Below, piece after piece: positions 12,466 to 25,600 of a stretch of DNA of 64,000 bases (its first letter is position 1; each line of letters begins with the position of its first letter). The notes under the pieces are model-generated. The model had not been told where the DNA came from and made no database searches. It worked only from the letters and a program-made list of their open reading frames with translations. Origin of the DNA: Xiphophorus maculatus. Its lineage: Eukaryota > Chordata > Actinopteri > Cyprinodontiformes > Poeciliidae. The stretch covers positions 8,234,501 to 8,298,500 of the forward strand of contig NC_036447.1 of NCBI RefSeq assembly GCF_002775205.1, read 5' to 3'. The translations under genes and the position numbers were made by a program.

Positions 12466-13029
12466 CGTGGTGATTTGTGGTTTTGGTGTTTACTGTAAAT
12501 CTGTGAACAGACAGACACGAGTGCATGATTTAAATAACCTACCAGTTCAACACGCCTGACTCAAACGAAAGGCTCGTTACCAGCCGTTAGTGAAGTTGTG
12601 TTGAAGCAGGAGCGTACGTAAACTTCTGACTTTTGAGGAAGGGAACCATTGTTACAGTTTACCATAAAATTCCTTTACGCTTCCCTGTGCTGACAGGATT
12701 TATGGAGATGTTGATTATGTTTCCAGGCAGGACTTGGCACCTGTTTATATTGACAAAGGTACTAATGCCTACTTTAATTACCATAGTATCACTGTGATAC
12801 ATTGGCAGGAAACTGGCATAAACAAAACCCTAAAGAGTTGTTGTAAAAGGGGAAGTTGACACACCAAACACAAAAAGGCTGAAGGCTGTTAAAGGGCGGG
12901 TATTATGTATTTTCCAGGCACAATGTGCCAGTTTACAGCGCAATCAAGTTAAAGTTTAAAAATGGGACAACATGTAATAATGAACAATTACATGTAATTA
13001 TATGAGATTACAGCTAGGTGGCTAATTTC
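12466..13029. other. Gene-free stretch
   Basis: No exon recognised; around 12885-12990 a TTAAAGGGCGGGTATTATG start hints at another short transposon that I could not delimit. Confidence 0.4.
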
Positions 13030-13326
13030 AATGTCTAGTCCCCCTGGTTCAATTCTAATGAACATTTAAAACCAGAACAGGAAGACATTTTAAATATCCA
13101 AAATGAATTAACAAAAGAACAGAAACAACAGATAAAATAGATACTTAAGTCTCTGTAAACAAAATTGTCCTTCAAAATTATGGCATTTTGAGACCAAAGC
13201 ACCAAATTGAAGACTTTTGTCATCCATTTTTTGTAGAAAGTGAGAAACGATAAATCATGCAAATTGAAATGATTGAGTTTGATTTCTCCTGTGACTAACT
13301 GATTTATTGCCTATTGTGACAGGCCT
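13030..13326 (-). repeat. Dispersed repeat R1, truncated copy
   Basis: Reverse R1: right edge ATTGTGACAGGCCTGA, body AGGAAGACATTTTAAATATC. The distal end is missing. Confidence 0.5.
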
Positions 13327-13329
13327 GAC

Positions 13330-13560
13330 TTCACAATTTGACACCTTGAAAATGGGTCTCTGTCTCTTTAAGAAGCTTTCCAACACTCACAACAATGCTT
13401 CTCATTATGCCGTTTACAACATTGGACTGGGAAGTAGATCCAATGATGAGCTCACCAGATGTGCAGGTCCACCAGGTGTTTAACTGCTGCTGCCGCTAGT
13501 CTGATGGAGCTGAGTGGGGTTCACCACACTGAAGTTTCTGTATACTTATTTTTATTTGTC
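13330..13560 (-). repeat. Dispersed repeat R2, truncated copy
   Basis: Reverse R2 with GGGTCTCTGTCTCTTTAA and GCCGCTAGTCTGATGGAGC; abuts the R1 copy. Confidence 0.45.
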
Positions 13561-14764
13561 TACAGCAGCTGGATTTCCACTAGCTGTGTAGCATCATCAT
13601 CAAAATAATCAATAATCACTTGAAGTCATCACATCAATCTTATTTAGCTAATGTATACGAGTTGTACTTTCTGACCTGAATTACTGGGGTATATAACTGA
13701 TTGCACTGTAGAAAAAAATTTAAGGATTTTGCCTTATTTCACAGTTTTCTGCTCTGTTTTCACAAAATAAATTTTGAATGTGAAATGTTGAAAGAGATTT
13801 TGACAAACTGTTAATAACCCTGGTATAAAATGCAGTGTTGCATAATCACCACTGTGCATTTCCTGCAATTTAAAGCATCATGCTGTCTGTTGAAAAGAAA
13901 AAAACCTGCTCACTCTGTGCGCCTAATTTAAACAGACAAAATTTGCATGTGCACACAATGAAGTTTTATTTTTTATATAACTACTTCCAACACTTGCAGA
14001 ATATTATTAAATGTGACAAAATGTTGCTCCTTGATGCATGGACGTAAAGCAGAAAACAGCCAATGTACCCTCTGAGGTAGAAGTAGCTAACTAAAACAAA
14101 TGCTCTTATTCCCTATTTGTATAAAGATTCAGCCTGATCAACACTTTGATCAAAATGACAGCTAGAAAAATCTACAAACAATAATAAGCCAGTTATGGTA
14201 ATTTTTGCAAAGCATAAATCAATAGTGAACTTAAAGTTTCTCTCAGAAAAAAAAAACAGAAATGCTTTAAGAGTATATGGTGTCTGACGTAATAAAAAAA
14301 TAACTCCAGTAAAAACAAATATGTACTGCAGTTCTTCACAGCTCTGAAGCGAATGTTTGTACTACTTTAACTAAAAAGCACAAACAAAAGCAAAGGCATT
14401 GTTCTGCACCAGTAGGAGGTGATAACTTTCAGCTCAGCCAGAAGATTATAACACTTGAGAGACAAAGTCTCCATCCTTCACTTCAACCAAACCAGACAAA
14501 ATGTTTGGCTTGTTGTACAACTTTATTATGAATAAAACAAACATAACATATTATGATGCTAACGTTCCCAAACTTGAAGATCTGTTGGTCAAACTCAACA
14601 GATCTGAAAACGCTAAACACAATAAATGTAATTTTATGGCTGAATGCCAATCGGTGTGGAAGAAGCCACAATTCCAAAGCAAAATTCAAATTACTGTTTG
14701 AAAATGCAAATGTCAGCTGATTAAACTGAATTTAACAAATACCTTAGTCATATTTGGATGCTTT
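13561..14764. other. Gene-free stretch
   Basis: AT-rich with no recognisable exon, RNA gene or repeat. The opposing open frames at 14483-14701 are not protein-like. Confidence 0.5.
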
Positions 14765-15235
14765 GAAGCCTAAGAAACACCAACCCAACTGTGAAGCACG
14801 GTGGTGGCAGTATCATGTTGTGGATATGTTTTACAGCAGTGGAGAGCTGGTGCACTTCACAAAATACCGGAGAACATGAAAAAAGGAAAATAATGCAGGA
14901 ATATTGAAGCAAGATCTAAAAAAAATGAGGTAAAAGGTCAAGGCCTAAGTGTTGATGAGTTTCCCAAATGGACACCAATACTAAGCATATCACCACATTA
15001 TTTGCAAATTACCATAAATCATATGATTGAAGAGGCCACCACAAAGTCTTGACCTCAAGCCCATAAAAAATAGTAGCAGAGACTATTGAACAACTTAGTC
15101 TACTAACTTCATTCAGCTGCACTAGTTTGACAGAAAAATGGGCCAAAGTTTCAACAAATTATTGAGAGGAAATTGTGGAAGAATGACCTCAAGTCATTCA
15201 ATATAAAAGGCAATATTACTGATAAAAACCAGCCC
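14765..15235 (+). pseudogene. Eroded Tc1/mariner-type transposase
   Basis: Reads VKHGGGSIMLW at about 14794-14826, the hallmark of Tc1-family transposases, then further on a decayed SLDLKPIKN counterpart of the catalytic-region phrase SPDLNPIE near 15050. Several stops and shifts interrupt the frame. Inactive remnant; inverted termini were not located. Confidence 0.6.
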
Positions 15236-18200
15236 ATTGTTCAACACTTCGCTTCGTATAGTTTCTGTATTCTCTGCCATTGAGAAATTATTTTTTGATT
15301 GAAGTTTTTAATTTTACCAAATCACTAATGTTTGTCCGTAATGTATATAATGCGATAGTTCTACACTATAAAGCTTACTGGAAGCAGCCTGCGCTGTAAA
15401 CAACCTTCCTCCACTGCGAAGAGAGACGTGCCGAGTCAAAAAAGATGGAGTTTAATGTTAAATATTTGGCCGACACGGACTGAACGGCTTTGTTTTCTTC
15501 CTCCGCCGCCATCGCTAAAACTACAGACTATAAATCTAAAACGGCGCAGAAAATCAACATTATTGTTCACAACTTCTTCTGTTCAATGATTGGCCTGGTT
15601 GAAATTATACCAAATGAATCCAAGTCAATGAGAGGAATCCCAGACCGAGCAGAGAAGGGAGATGAGAATCCTGTGAAATTACAAAGGATGGCAAAGGCTG
15701 GGCTAGAATACTAAAAAATGGCATGAAAACTAATATATAAACTAATAATTTTGCTAACATGCACTGAAATAAAGCTTTAGCTTCAAATGTATGCTATAAA
15801 TTCACTTGCACAAATAGAGACGAGACAACATAAAAAAATTCCCACTTATTTTCATTCTATTCTAAATATCATAAGAAATGAACTCAGTTGCAATTAGCAT
15901 GTAGCAAAAGGTACAACGTTACAACATGTTTGGATCCAATCCTGATGCAGAAGTTGTTTTTTGTGAAACTGTGCTCTAATTAATAAAAACTTTCACTGTC
16001 TAAACTGATACAGATCTGCTTTGTGGTTAAGTGAAACTAGTTAAAACTTTAAGATGTCTGCTGCAGCTCTTATCACAGATAATCTGAAACCAAAGGTTTT
16101 TTCTTTGCCAAGTAATTTAAAGATTTGCAACAGGCTGTTGCGGTGTGATTTTCTCAGCCTGAGCGGTTTTCATTTTGTTAATCAACATTTAGTCTTAAAG
16201 GAAGTCATCTCACTTAGTTTTTTTGATGGCTGTACACAAGTCCATCAGTGGTTGTGGTAAAATACAGACCAGAGAAGGTCTTTCCTGATTGATACTGCCA
16301 TAAGACTACGCCCCGAACTACCAGAGAGCCTCAGTTTCACACCAAAAATGCCGTTTTTCACTAAACTCAATGGCAGTTACCACACCAGAACCTGGGAATC
16401 GGACACACAGCAGCAAAACATAAACAAGAACTCCCTCAAGTTCTGCTACTTCTACTTTTTGATATCTCCCCTGATGTTGCGCTGCATTCTTACAAAACAT
16501 ATGCATGAATCTGCAAAGATCTGAGAGGCTGTAGCATCACTTGTCACCTTCACACTTACAATGCAGTTTCCATAACGCTTTTTTCTGCTCTGTGTCTTTA
16601 GACAAATGGGTAAGAAAGAAACTGACCTCATATAAACAACATTTACCTAAGAATCTGTCACTTTCTTCTGTTTTCTCAGCACTAATATATTTATATTTTA
16701 ATTGCTCTTTTGAAGCAGTTTTGATTTTTATGTCTGAAAGGTGATAGGTATTATTACTTACTACATTAAAATATAACACAACTACCACAGTAATGCCACA
16801 GCAGCCATCATTTTGACAATGCCACCCACTTTCAGCCACAAATGTTAATAAAACAAACAAATGCCACTGTGGGAGGAAAACGAAAGTACACATTTCCCCT
16901 GTGAACACGGAGATTAAAAATAGACCCATGTGGTGTTTTAGCTACTTCTTATAATTATATAGCAAACAAGTAAAACTGCGCACAAATTAAACTTCACTAG
17001 AAATTGTTAAGTATATTTAGTTAATGATTTTAAAATGCACTCCCAAAACACAAAGAGGACCATCTGACATTCCCTTTAACAAATCTACAAGGAAGTATTG
17101 ATTTGCACTTCTGAACTTTACAATGAAAAGAATTTCAAACAGCACACTGACCCAAATATGAGTTCATGACATCACAAGAGGTGCAAGAACCAAACCAATT
17201 GAGGGTTTTTATTGGAAAGCTTTGAATATTCTCTCACCTGATGGTAGATTCTGGTCAATTGGGGACCAAAGTTGCAACATTTGTTACATTTTCAGCTGGT
17301 GTGGTTCGCTTTCACACTGCACTGACCTGTTGCCCTCCGCGCCTGTGGTGGCGCTGCACCGAGAACAACTGACGGTAACGACACGAAAAACTCTGAACAA
17401 GACCTTCCTTCTTCACAAAAGGTGGAGTGGCATCAAATTTTAGTGATTCTAGCATTTATTTCATGTCTTTTGCAAAAGACCACGAGTCATTTCTTCTGCT
17501 AGTGCTAGACACACAAGTTTGTTTTGGTCATATTTACCCAGAATGCCCCGTGCTGTAGTTCCAGTAAATAATATATGTAACCTGTTGGATGACCGTTCAC
17601 TGTGAAACTGAAAATGAGAACAGATGGAGGGCTGTAAGGTGGGCAGCGCAAGAATATGACAGACATGGCGCCCAGAAGTAACTTTAACATTGCGTACATT
17701 TTTATTGGCTGTGATGTTTAAAAAAAGTAGCGGGTACGTTGTGATAAAGGAAAAGAACAAAAAAAGTCAAGGAAATGTGTTTCTATCACACAAATAGTGT
17801 CTCGATTCCAGGTTTTCAGCAAACGTTACAGTGGCTGATCTGGACAAGACGTTAACCGGCTTTGTGAGACTGAAAATCCAGCGCTAAGTCTGAAGCCACT
17901 TCAATAAGCGACGAATCCAGCTAGCATTAGCAAACACCTAAAGACTTCTGACAGATTTCTACAACGATGCTGAACAAATAAAAGTCAACACAGAGCTTCG
18001 AATTACAGAAAACAACTAGAGATCAGGCTTGATGGACTCAGACCTGAACCTTCAGGGCCACATAAAGGTGATTACAAAGTCAGCCTTCTGTCACCTGATA
18101 AACACTTCTAGGATTAAATAATTAATATCTCAGCAACCCAGGGGCTTTTTATCCCCTCATTTACAGCTCATAATTTTAAGAAATTTTCTGTGTTAGTCCA

Positions 18201-18419
18201 CTGTAAGAAAATGTAGTCATGTGTCACTCAGACTCATTTTGGTTCAATTAAAAGTTTAAAAAGAGGTGAAAGACCAAAAAGGGACTCACGGTATGTTAAT
18301 ATGTCTTATGAAATCACAGAGAAGTGGTTTATATGATACTTCATCATTTATGATCATCTCCAGAATTAATTGAGATACTTAACTAGCAATAGAAATAAAA
18401 GAAAATGGTTTTGATAATA
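15236..18419. other. Gene-free stretch with repeat-like GC patches
   Basis: A GC-richer patch at about 15380-15530 and another at 17300-17420 look like transposon interiors. Open frames at 16537-16929 and 17461-17760 (minus) have no family resemblance. A segment at 17621-17688 is repeated at 19455-19510. Confidence 0.45.
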
Positions 18420-18770
18420 CAGATTTCATATGGAAGCAGGAGGGGATGAAATTTAAAAACAATTTAGAAAATATTTTTTTCTTCAAACTCAGAAATTTCC
18501 CAAGGTTTTCTTTTTTAAAATATTTATGAGACAAATCTCAAAATTTCAAATTACTGATGTTTCCCCCCAGCAAGTTTCATATTTATAAGCTCAGCAATTT
18601 CCTTGTGGGTGGTTTTTTTTCTTTTTCTTTTAGAAAATTTCAGATTACTGGTAATCTCAAAATTTTGGGATTCTCTTCCAACAATGTTTTGCCTTTCCCA
18701 AGTCAGAAATTTCCAAGATTCACTCTAGAGGATTTCTGAGATTAATCTTGAAATATCTGAACTTTTTCTA
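18420..18770. repeat. Degenerate A/T-rich repeat array (TCTAGAAAATTTC type)
   Basis: Successive variants of TTTTAGAAAATTTC(A/T)GA and TTTCTGAGATTAATCT on both strands. Same kind as 20260-21010 and 59385-59760. Confidence 0.6.
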
Positions 18771-20259
18771 GAAAATGTTTCACTTTAAAAATTTAGAAAT
18801 AATAATAATAAAAAAATTATTTCTCAGATAATTCTCAAAGCTTCTGATTTTATTTTTTAAACCAATTTTTGACTCGTACAATTTGTTCGTACAATATGTA
18901 TTTCTAAACTGACCTGCAGATAAAATTTTTTGTATATATAGATATATATGCACACATAAACAAACACACACATACAAATGTCCTACAAAGATCAGCTGCC
19001 TTTTGTGACGTCATCCCACACCAGACAAGTGGGCGTGTCCAACTTGTTTTTGGGAAAGCCCTTTTAATTCAACACATTGTAAGAAAATAGCAAAACAAGA
19101 CGAATTTTTTTACCATTACATCACATTGTATAAGTAACAACCTACATTTAAATCAAGTTTGATTGAATACCGTAGACCAGGCTGGCTGGGTAGGTGCTTT
19201 AAAAACAAAAACTGCTGTATAATTAGATGACTTCACAGTAATGAGCTGTTGAGGGGAATTACACTAAACTGCAGCTATTTTTACTCTGTTGCGACTCACC
19301 AACTTGTACGCTGAAATAAAACCGTTCCAGGATCTACCAAGTCACAGAAAACATTAATGTACAACTTTTAATTTGTGTCTCCAGTCAGCTGAGAGCCTCA
19401 GTTTTCAGTTGGCGTCGTGTGTCTGTAAACATAACCTCCTACTGTCACTGGGAGCAGATGGAGGGCAGCGCAGGAATATGACAGACATGGCGCCCAGGAG
19501 TAACTTTAAATGGGGCAGCAGATGGAAAACTCAAATGAATAACTGGACTTGTTTGGGTTTGGACGGGCGGGTAGAGCAACAAAGGGCTTGCCGAGGCTTG
19601 CCGACAGCTAGTTTCCCAGCGGTGGGGTAACAAGGGCAGTTAGAACCGAACATTACCGCCGTCAGCTTGTTTTTACTTTAATTAATGGAGCTGAAACAAA
19701 AGGTAGCACACAATGAACCTGGTTACTCAACACTCTCTACCCAAAAACACATTAGCCGCTCTCACTTAAACAAACAAACACGACGAGTTGCTAAACACAC
19801 CAAACGTCTTTAAATGTTTTACTCACCTCCAAGCAAAAGTAGTTGGCTTTTTATTCATGAGCAGCAGGTAAATGTCCGACAAACTACAGTTAGATTGTGA
19901 CAAGTGGTGTGTCACACACTTCCCTCTTTCTCTCCTCCGACATCCTTATTTTTTTTTAATGCAGCTCCAGCAAGCAGAGCTCCGAGGAGGAGGCGGAGCC
20001 AGGTCTTATCTTCAGAGGGGGGGAGTCTCTGCCTGGGTCCGTTCCAACCACCTCCAACACCCCGCAGCGGCGTGTGGAAACTACCCGCCGTAGTTACTCC
20101 TACACAAATATGCACCGAGCTGCTGCCAGGCCAGGCTGTGTTCAGTTCCTACTGACCAGAGGCGGTCCCAGAACATGTGTACCAGGGGGCCCACAACCCA
20201 ATGGGCCCACAACAATACCACAGCGTTTTTGGGCCGTTACATATAGAAAAAAAGGGAGT
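18771..20259. other. Gene-free stretch, GC-richer near 19.9-20.2 kb
   Basis: Open frames across 19872-20286 arise from GC-rich sequence on both strands and match no family I know. The phrase GGGGGCCCACAACCCAATGG near 20185 looks repeat-derived. Confidence 0.4.
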
Positions 20260-21010
20260 AGATTTCCCCCCCCAAAAAATGTCTGAAATTCTTAGATTAT
20301 TCTCAGAAATTTTCTAGAAAGTTATCTAGGAAGTTGCAGAGTTCAAAAAGAAAAAAAAAGTTAGGAAAAAAAAAATCATCAGTTTTGACATTAATTTAGA
20401 GAAAAAAAAATACTGAGTTTAAAATGTTTAACATTTTCTGGGGAGAAAAAAAAATCTGAAATTTTCTAGAAAAAAAAATATCTTGGAAATTTCAGAGTTT
20501 GAAAAGTCAAACATTTGTTAGAAATCAAAGTCAGAAGTTTTGAGATTCATCACATAAGTTTATTAGAAAGAAACGTGGAAATCTCTGACGTTTTAAAGTC
20601 AAACATTTGCTAGGAAAAAAAATCATTTTTCAAGATTAATCTCAGAAATCTTATGAAAAAAAATATGAGAAATTTCTGAATATGAAAAGTCCAAAAAATG
20701 TTACAAAAAAAATATCAAAGTTTGAGACTAATCTAAAAAAAACAAACAAAAAAAATCAATGAACTTGCTAAGCTAAAAAAAAAAAAAAGTCTAAAATTTG
20801 TGATTTGCATCAGAAGTTTTTTAAAAAAGAAAACCTTGGAAATTTGTGAGTTTGAATAGAAAACTTTATAGAAAAGAAAACCCTGCAATTTTTAGGTTAT
20901 TCTCAGAAAAATTCTCAAAACAAAAAACTGGAAATGTACGTTAAATTTGCTAGAAAGAACTCATTTTGAGATTCGTCATAGAAATTTGTCCTTATTTTTT
21001 CTAGAAAATC
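20260..21010. repeat. Degenerate A/T-rich repeat array, long
   Basis: About 750 bp of diverged units containing TCTGAAATTTTCTAGAAAA, TTTGAAAAGTCAAACATTTG and GTTTTGAGATTCATC, with poly-A runs between. Units of roughly 55-65 bp; too diverged for an exact period by eye. Confidence 0.65.
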
Positions 21011-22160
21011 TACTAGATTGTACTATAAAATGGTACTATGAGGCTGGAGAACACATAAAACTGCCCCTTTAAATATTGGCAATTAGTCAGAAAATTGCAA
21101 TCAATGCAGTCCTAGTCTCTAATCAGAAATATTGATAAGAATCTCGCACTTTGTTACATTATTTTTATTGATTAAATTCTAACAGTATTACCAGTGTAAA
21201 TCAAAATTCATCAAAAAAAAAAAACTACACAGTATCAGGAAAAACAATACAATCATTTCTTTCTTTTATTACATTCTTTTTTAAATTACTACATTTTAGA
21301 TTAGCACAAAACAATTTGAAACGCACAAAAATCAAACAGCATGAGATTAACGGTTTAGTCAGTACATGACAATAATTGTTAAAATCACAAGTTCACCACT
21401 TGTGAAAATACAGATGCTAGTGTGCAAAAACACCTTCCTGTTAGATAATGAAAATAACATTTCATCAGGCACATATTGATTCACTAATCAGTTTTAAAAG
21501 TTATAGTGACAATTTAGAGCAAATTAAAATGAATTTAATTCGGTTTACTGTAATATAAGCACAAAACAAGAATCAGTCTGGTATTGGTAAAGTAAACTTA
21601 GCAAAGTGAAAGTATTCTTTAAAGTTCTGAAATGTGTCCTGTTAAAAGCAACAGCTTTAAAAATGAAGCTATCCAGATGTGCAACTTTTTAATGCGTCAG
21701 CCCCACATAGTAGGGATGGATAATACTAATGCACAGACTCCACGCTGCGCATAAAAAGTGGTTTCTGTCACCTTTTACTGATGCCAGGAGTTCAAAGCGG
21801 CTTTCCTAAAAGATTGTTTTTGCACAGGACACACTTTACCTGCCAATCAAAACAAACTGTGATTTTCAAACACACAGGAACATTCATAATTGAAATAAAA
21901 ATGCAAAAAGGGGAACTAAAACTATAATCCCAAAGTGCATAATTTAATCCCCAGCATCAAAGTGTTCTCCTGTTATATTCTGGTGAGCCTGCTATTTGTG
22001 CATTGATCTTAACTTTTATTAACTGGATTGTTGGAGGAAAGCCAACAAATTCAAACTGATCAAAGTTCAAAGAAGAAAGGAGGAGAAGTTCAGAGTGGGA
22101 GAAAGGTTAGATCAACTCCTTCCTCAAGTTGACGATGCCTGTGACTCACCAGATTTTTGG

Positions 22161-22162
<2 letters not shown>
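21011..22162. other. Spacer downstream of acox1
   Basis: No exon seen. Could hold an extended acox1 3' UTR if an early polyadenylation signal is bypassed. Confidence 0.4.

Positions 22163-22242
<80 letters not shown>
22163..22242. repeat. (AT)40 microsatellite
   Basis: Eighty bases of unbroken AT alternation about 440-515 bp past the acox1 stop codon. The small open frame across it only encodes Ile-Tyr repeats and is not a gene. Confidence 0.97.
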
Positions 22243-22247
<5 letters not shown>

Positions 22248-22332
22248 GTGCAATATTTCTAATGGAAATCTGTTGTTAAATGGAAAAAAGCTTCCATATT
22301 TTCAGTCTCAAACACAATACTTTCATTAACTA

Positions 22333-22338
22333 TTTATT
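22333..22338 (-). terminator. acox1: Candidate acox1 polyadenylation signal
   Basis: AATAAA on the minus strand, 340 nt after the acox1 stop codon and just before the long AT microsatellite. Vertebrate ACOX1 can have a longer 3' UTR, so this may not be the only site. Confidence 0.4.
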
Positions 22339-22677
22339 ATTGGAATCATATCAGCAGAATTTAAATAAAACTGTTTGACTGTTTATCATGTATTTTTAAT
22401 TGTCATTTCTTCTTTGTTTGTTTTAAAAATGTCTGTATCTGGTGATGAAAGACATTTTGGGTCTATTTCCCCATCACCACCATGACGCTCCAGAGTTATC
22501 TGCCGTCTACCAGGAATTTAGTTGCGTTTGTTGAGTTAAACTGACATGGATGGAGTGCTAAAACTGCCATAAATACCAGCAGAGAAATCCATCACAGGGT
22601 TGATTTAACTAGTTACTACAGAGGAGGTTTGTGCAGCTAAAGGTTCCCAGCCTTTGGTGGAGGTCCGTTTCATCAGC

Positions 22678-25600
22678 TTACAGTTTGGACCGCAGCGGCT
22701 TCAGGTACTTCTGGAAGGATTCATGGACCTGAAGAAAAGAGTAAAGGAGGGAAAAAGCCACAAATATCAAAAACCAACATGGACGTAATCATACAAAAAC
22801 GTTTCAGTTTTTATTTCTATATTCTTCCTGCAATCTGAGTAATGAGATCAATGTTCACTAAGAATAAAAGCATTCTTGGAATTCTCTGAATTTTCTAAGA
22901 ATTCTGAAAAAAGTAAGAATTCTGGGTAAAACAAAAGTCATAATTCTGAGAATTCTCAAAATCTTCTTAGAATTTTGAGAAAAAATGTCAGAATTCCGGG
23001 ATTAAATCAGAATTCGCAAAATTACGACTTTTTACCCAGAATTCTGACTTTTTTCCTCAGAATTCAGGAAAATGTCTGCAAATTCTGACATTGTTTCTCA
23101 GAATTCTGAGAATATTCAGGTAATTCTCAAAAATTTAAAAGAATTCTGAAAATTAAGTGAGAATTTTGATATTTTCCCCAACAATTGTGACTTTTGATCT
23201 CCTAATTCTGAGATTAAAGTCTACAGAGTGTGGTGACTGTTCTCTTTTTTTTACCTCTGCGGCATTAAGAGGTGAGCGGCGAGCCCACTCGAACATGTTC
23301 TCGTAGACGTTTCCGTCGTAGCGTCCCAGAACCGAATTCAGCTTCTTGTCGTGGATGTCGAAGGCATCGACCAGCGCCACAACGTTGGGTCGCAGCTGGG
23401 ACAGAAGCTCTTTGATACGAACCGAAATCTGCAGAACCTGGGGCACGCTCACCAGTCCAGTCTGCAAGACAGAAAAAATGTTTACCAGAATCAGCTTTAC
23501 TAGCTACGTTTGTGCACAAAAACAAAACCAATATTTTTCACTTTGCTCTCGATGTACAAACATTTCAAATATAAATATACAAAATTTGGAGGAAGATAAA
23601 AAAGATTTTTTTTTCTGTTTATGTAGGCTTTTTTCTTGTAAATATGTTTATATACAGAATGTTTTTAACAAGAGAAGACAAAGTTAAATTAGTGCAAATA
23701 GCGCTGTGTAAAACCAAAATAAGAGTAAATGTCTAAACATGTTGTGTCCAGAATGTGTGGGGTCTGCAGCTATGCTAGCTACACTTTTCCTGAACCTAGA
23801 TCTGTAGAAATCTCGCAGAACTGATTGTTCGTTACAGTATTTACTAGCGGTACCCAGATACATTTTTTTACTTACAATACAATAGTGATATTTGCAGCGT
23901 TGAGTAACAACGCTGCAAATATCGTATCGAGTATTTGTGCTGATATCAGGCACAATATCAGCACAAATCAAATGCACTTTTATTACTTATTTTGTAGTGT
24001 GGAATGTTTGAAAAGGTTAACAATAGTCACCCAACCGTTGCCAATTTAGCAAAAGTCGCTGTATTTAGCAACTTTTCAGACATAAAAACAATCGGAACTG
24101 GAAGGTCAGGCTTCTTAAAGATCTGTGTTCGGCCAGAAAACTGGAATCGGTTCACCGCTACTTAACGTACCTGCAGAAAGTCTCCAGAGTTCTTTGTGAT
24201 TCCATGCATGGCATAGAGCAGAGCCAGCGTTGACAGCACAGAGTGTATTGCTGTGTCCCCAACGCCTTTTAGCTTGTCATTAAAGACTTTCACCACAACA
24301 TAGTGACAGTGGGCCTAAAGAGAGACAATATCAGGGAAAAATAATCAATAAAATGAAGTAGACACTGTAGAATAGAAAAATCAGACTGTTAAAGGCAAAT
24401 TAAAGGAATTAGAATCAGTCAATACAGACTCCTCCCAACAAAACACAAGAAAAGTTTAAAAAATTATAGCAAAATATCTGGACACAACAACACATTGGTT
24501 AAAAATTTAAATAGAGGAATATGAAAAAGGTAATTTACATATTAAATTATGTTTGTAAAAGCAGCTCATTAATGTGTTTTCAAATTAATTCACTATAATT
24601 GAATCAATGAGTCAGGTTTATCTGTATCACACATTTCAGCAACAAGGTAGTTCAAAGTCAATAAATGAAACATTACATTTTGTCAAGTGCCATCGTTAAA
24701 AATCATCATTACACTTCAAAATGTTGGACAATGTTTCTCTGATTATGGTTCAAAATCAACTCCAAACAGCTGGGCTTTTAGTCTGGATTTAAAGGAGCTC
24801 AGTGTTTCAGCTGTTTTTCAGTTTTCTGGAAGTTTGCTCCAGATTTGCGGCGCATAGAAGCTGAATGCTGATTCTCCTCGTTTGGTTCTGGTTCTGGGGA
24901 TCCAGAGCAGAACCAGAACCAGAAGACCTGAGAGGTCTGGAAGGTTGCTATGACAACAGCAGGTCTTTAATGTATTGTGGTGCTAAATTGTCCAGTGATT
25001 TATAAACTACCAGCAATATTTTAAAGTCTATCTTCTGAGCTACAGGGAGCCAGTGTAGGGACTTTAGAACTGGGTTGATGTGCTCTACCTTCCTGGTTTT
25101 AGTCAGAACTCCAGCAGCAGCGTTCTGGACCAGCTGCAGCTGGAGGATTGATTCTTTAGATTTCTTCAAACTACAAACTGACAGACATGAACTTACATCT
25201 GAGGCTCTGACCAGGTCGATAGCGCTGTTGTTCCAGGCGTCCTCCTGTGACTTCCTGCGCTGCAGCTCCTGCTGGATGCTTTTCGCCGCCATTTCAACTA
25301 AACTACAAACACAAACCTCCATTAGTAAACGTGTCGCTCAAAAAGAAATGCAGTCTTCTCCTAACTACACTCCATATGAAGATAATTTAATCACAGTACG
25401 TTTAGGAACAGTTCAGAGGCTTGTTAGAAAACGTCAGAGGGCAAACTGCATCATGGAGACCAAGCTTAAAATCCAAAGCGTATGGGAGGATTTTGATGAT
25501 TTCCAAGACGATGGCTGCCTGCCTAAACTGAGCACAAGACAACCGAATGGTTTGGATTCATGTGTAAAATGATCCAGAGCTAATTCTCCATTCAATCTGT

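Noticed and set aside
1..21000. fbf1 or another neighbour gene left of acox1
   Set aside because: Looked for coding exons on both strands and recognised none; only promoter-like motifs remain.
22129..22329. 66-codon open frame
   Set aside because: Made of Ile-Tyr repeats from the AT microsatellite.
25075..25572. 165-codon plus-strand open frame
   Set aside because: It runs antisense across acox1 exon 11 and the LINE fragment; no protein family fits.
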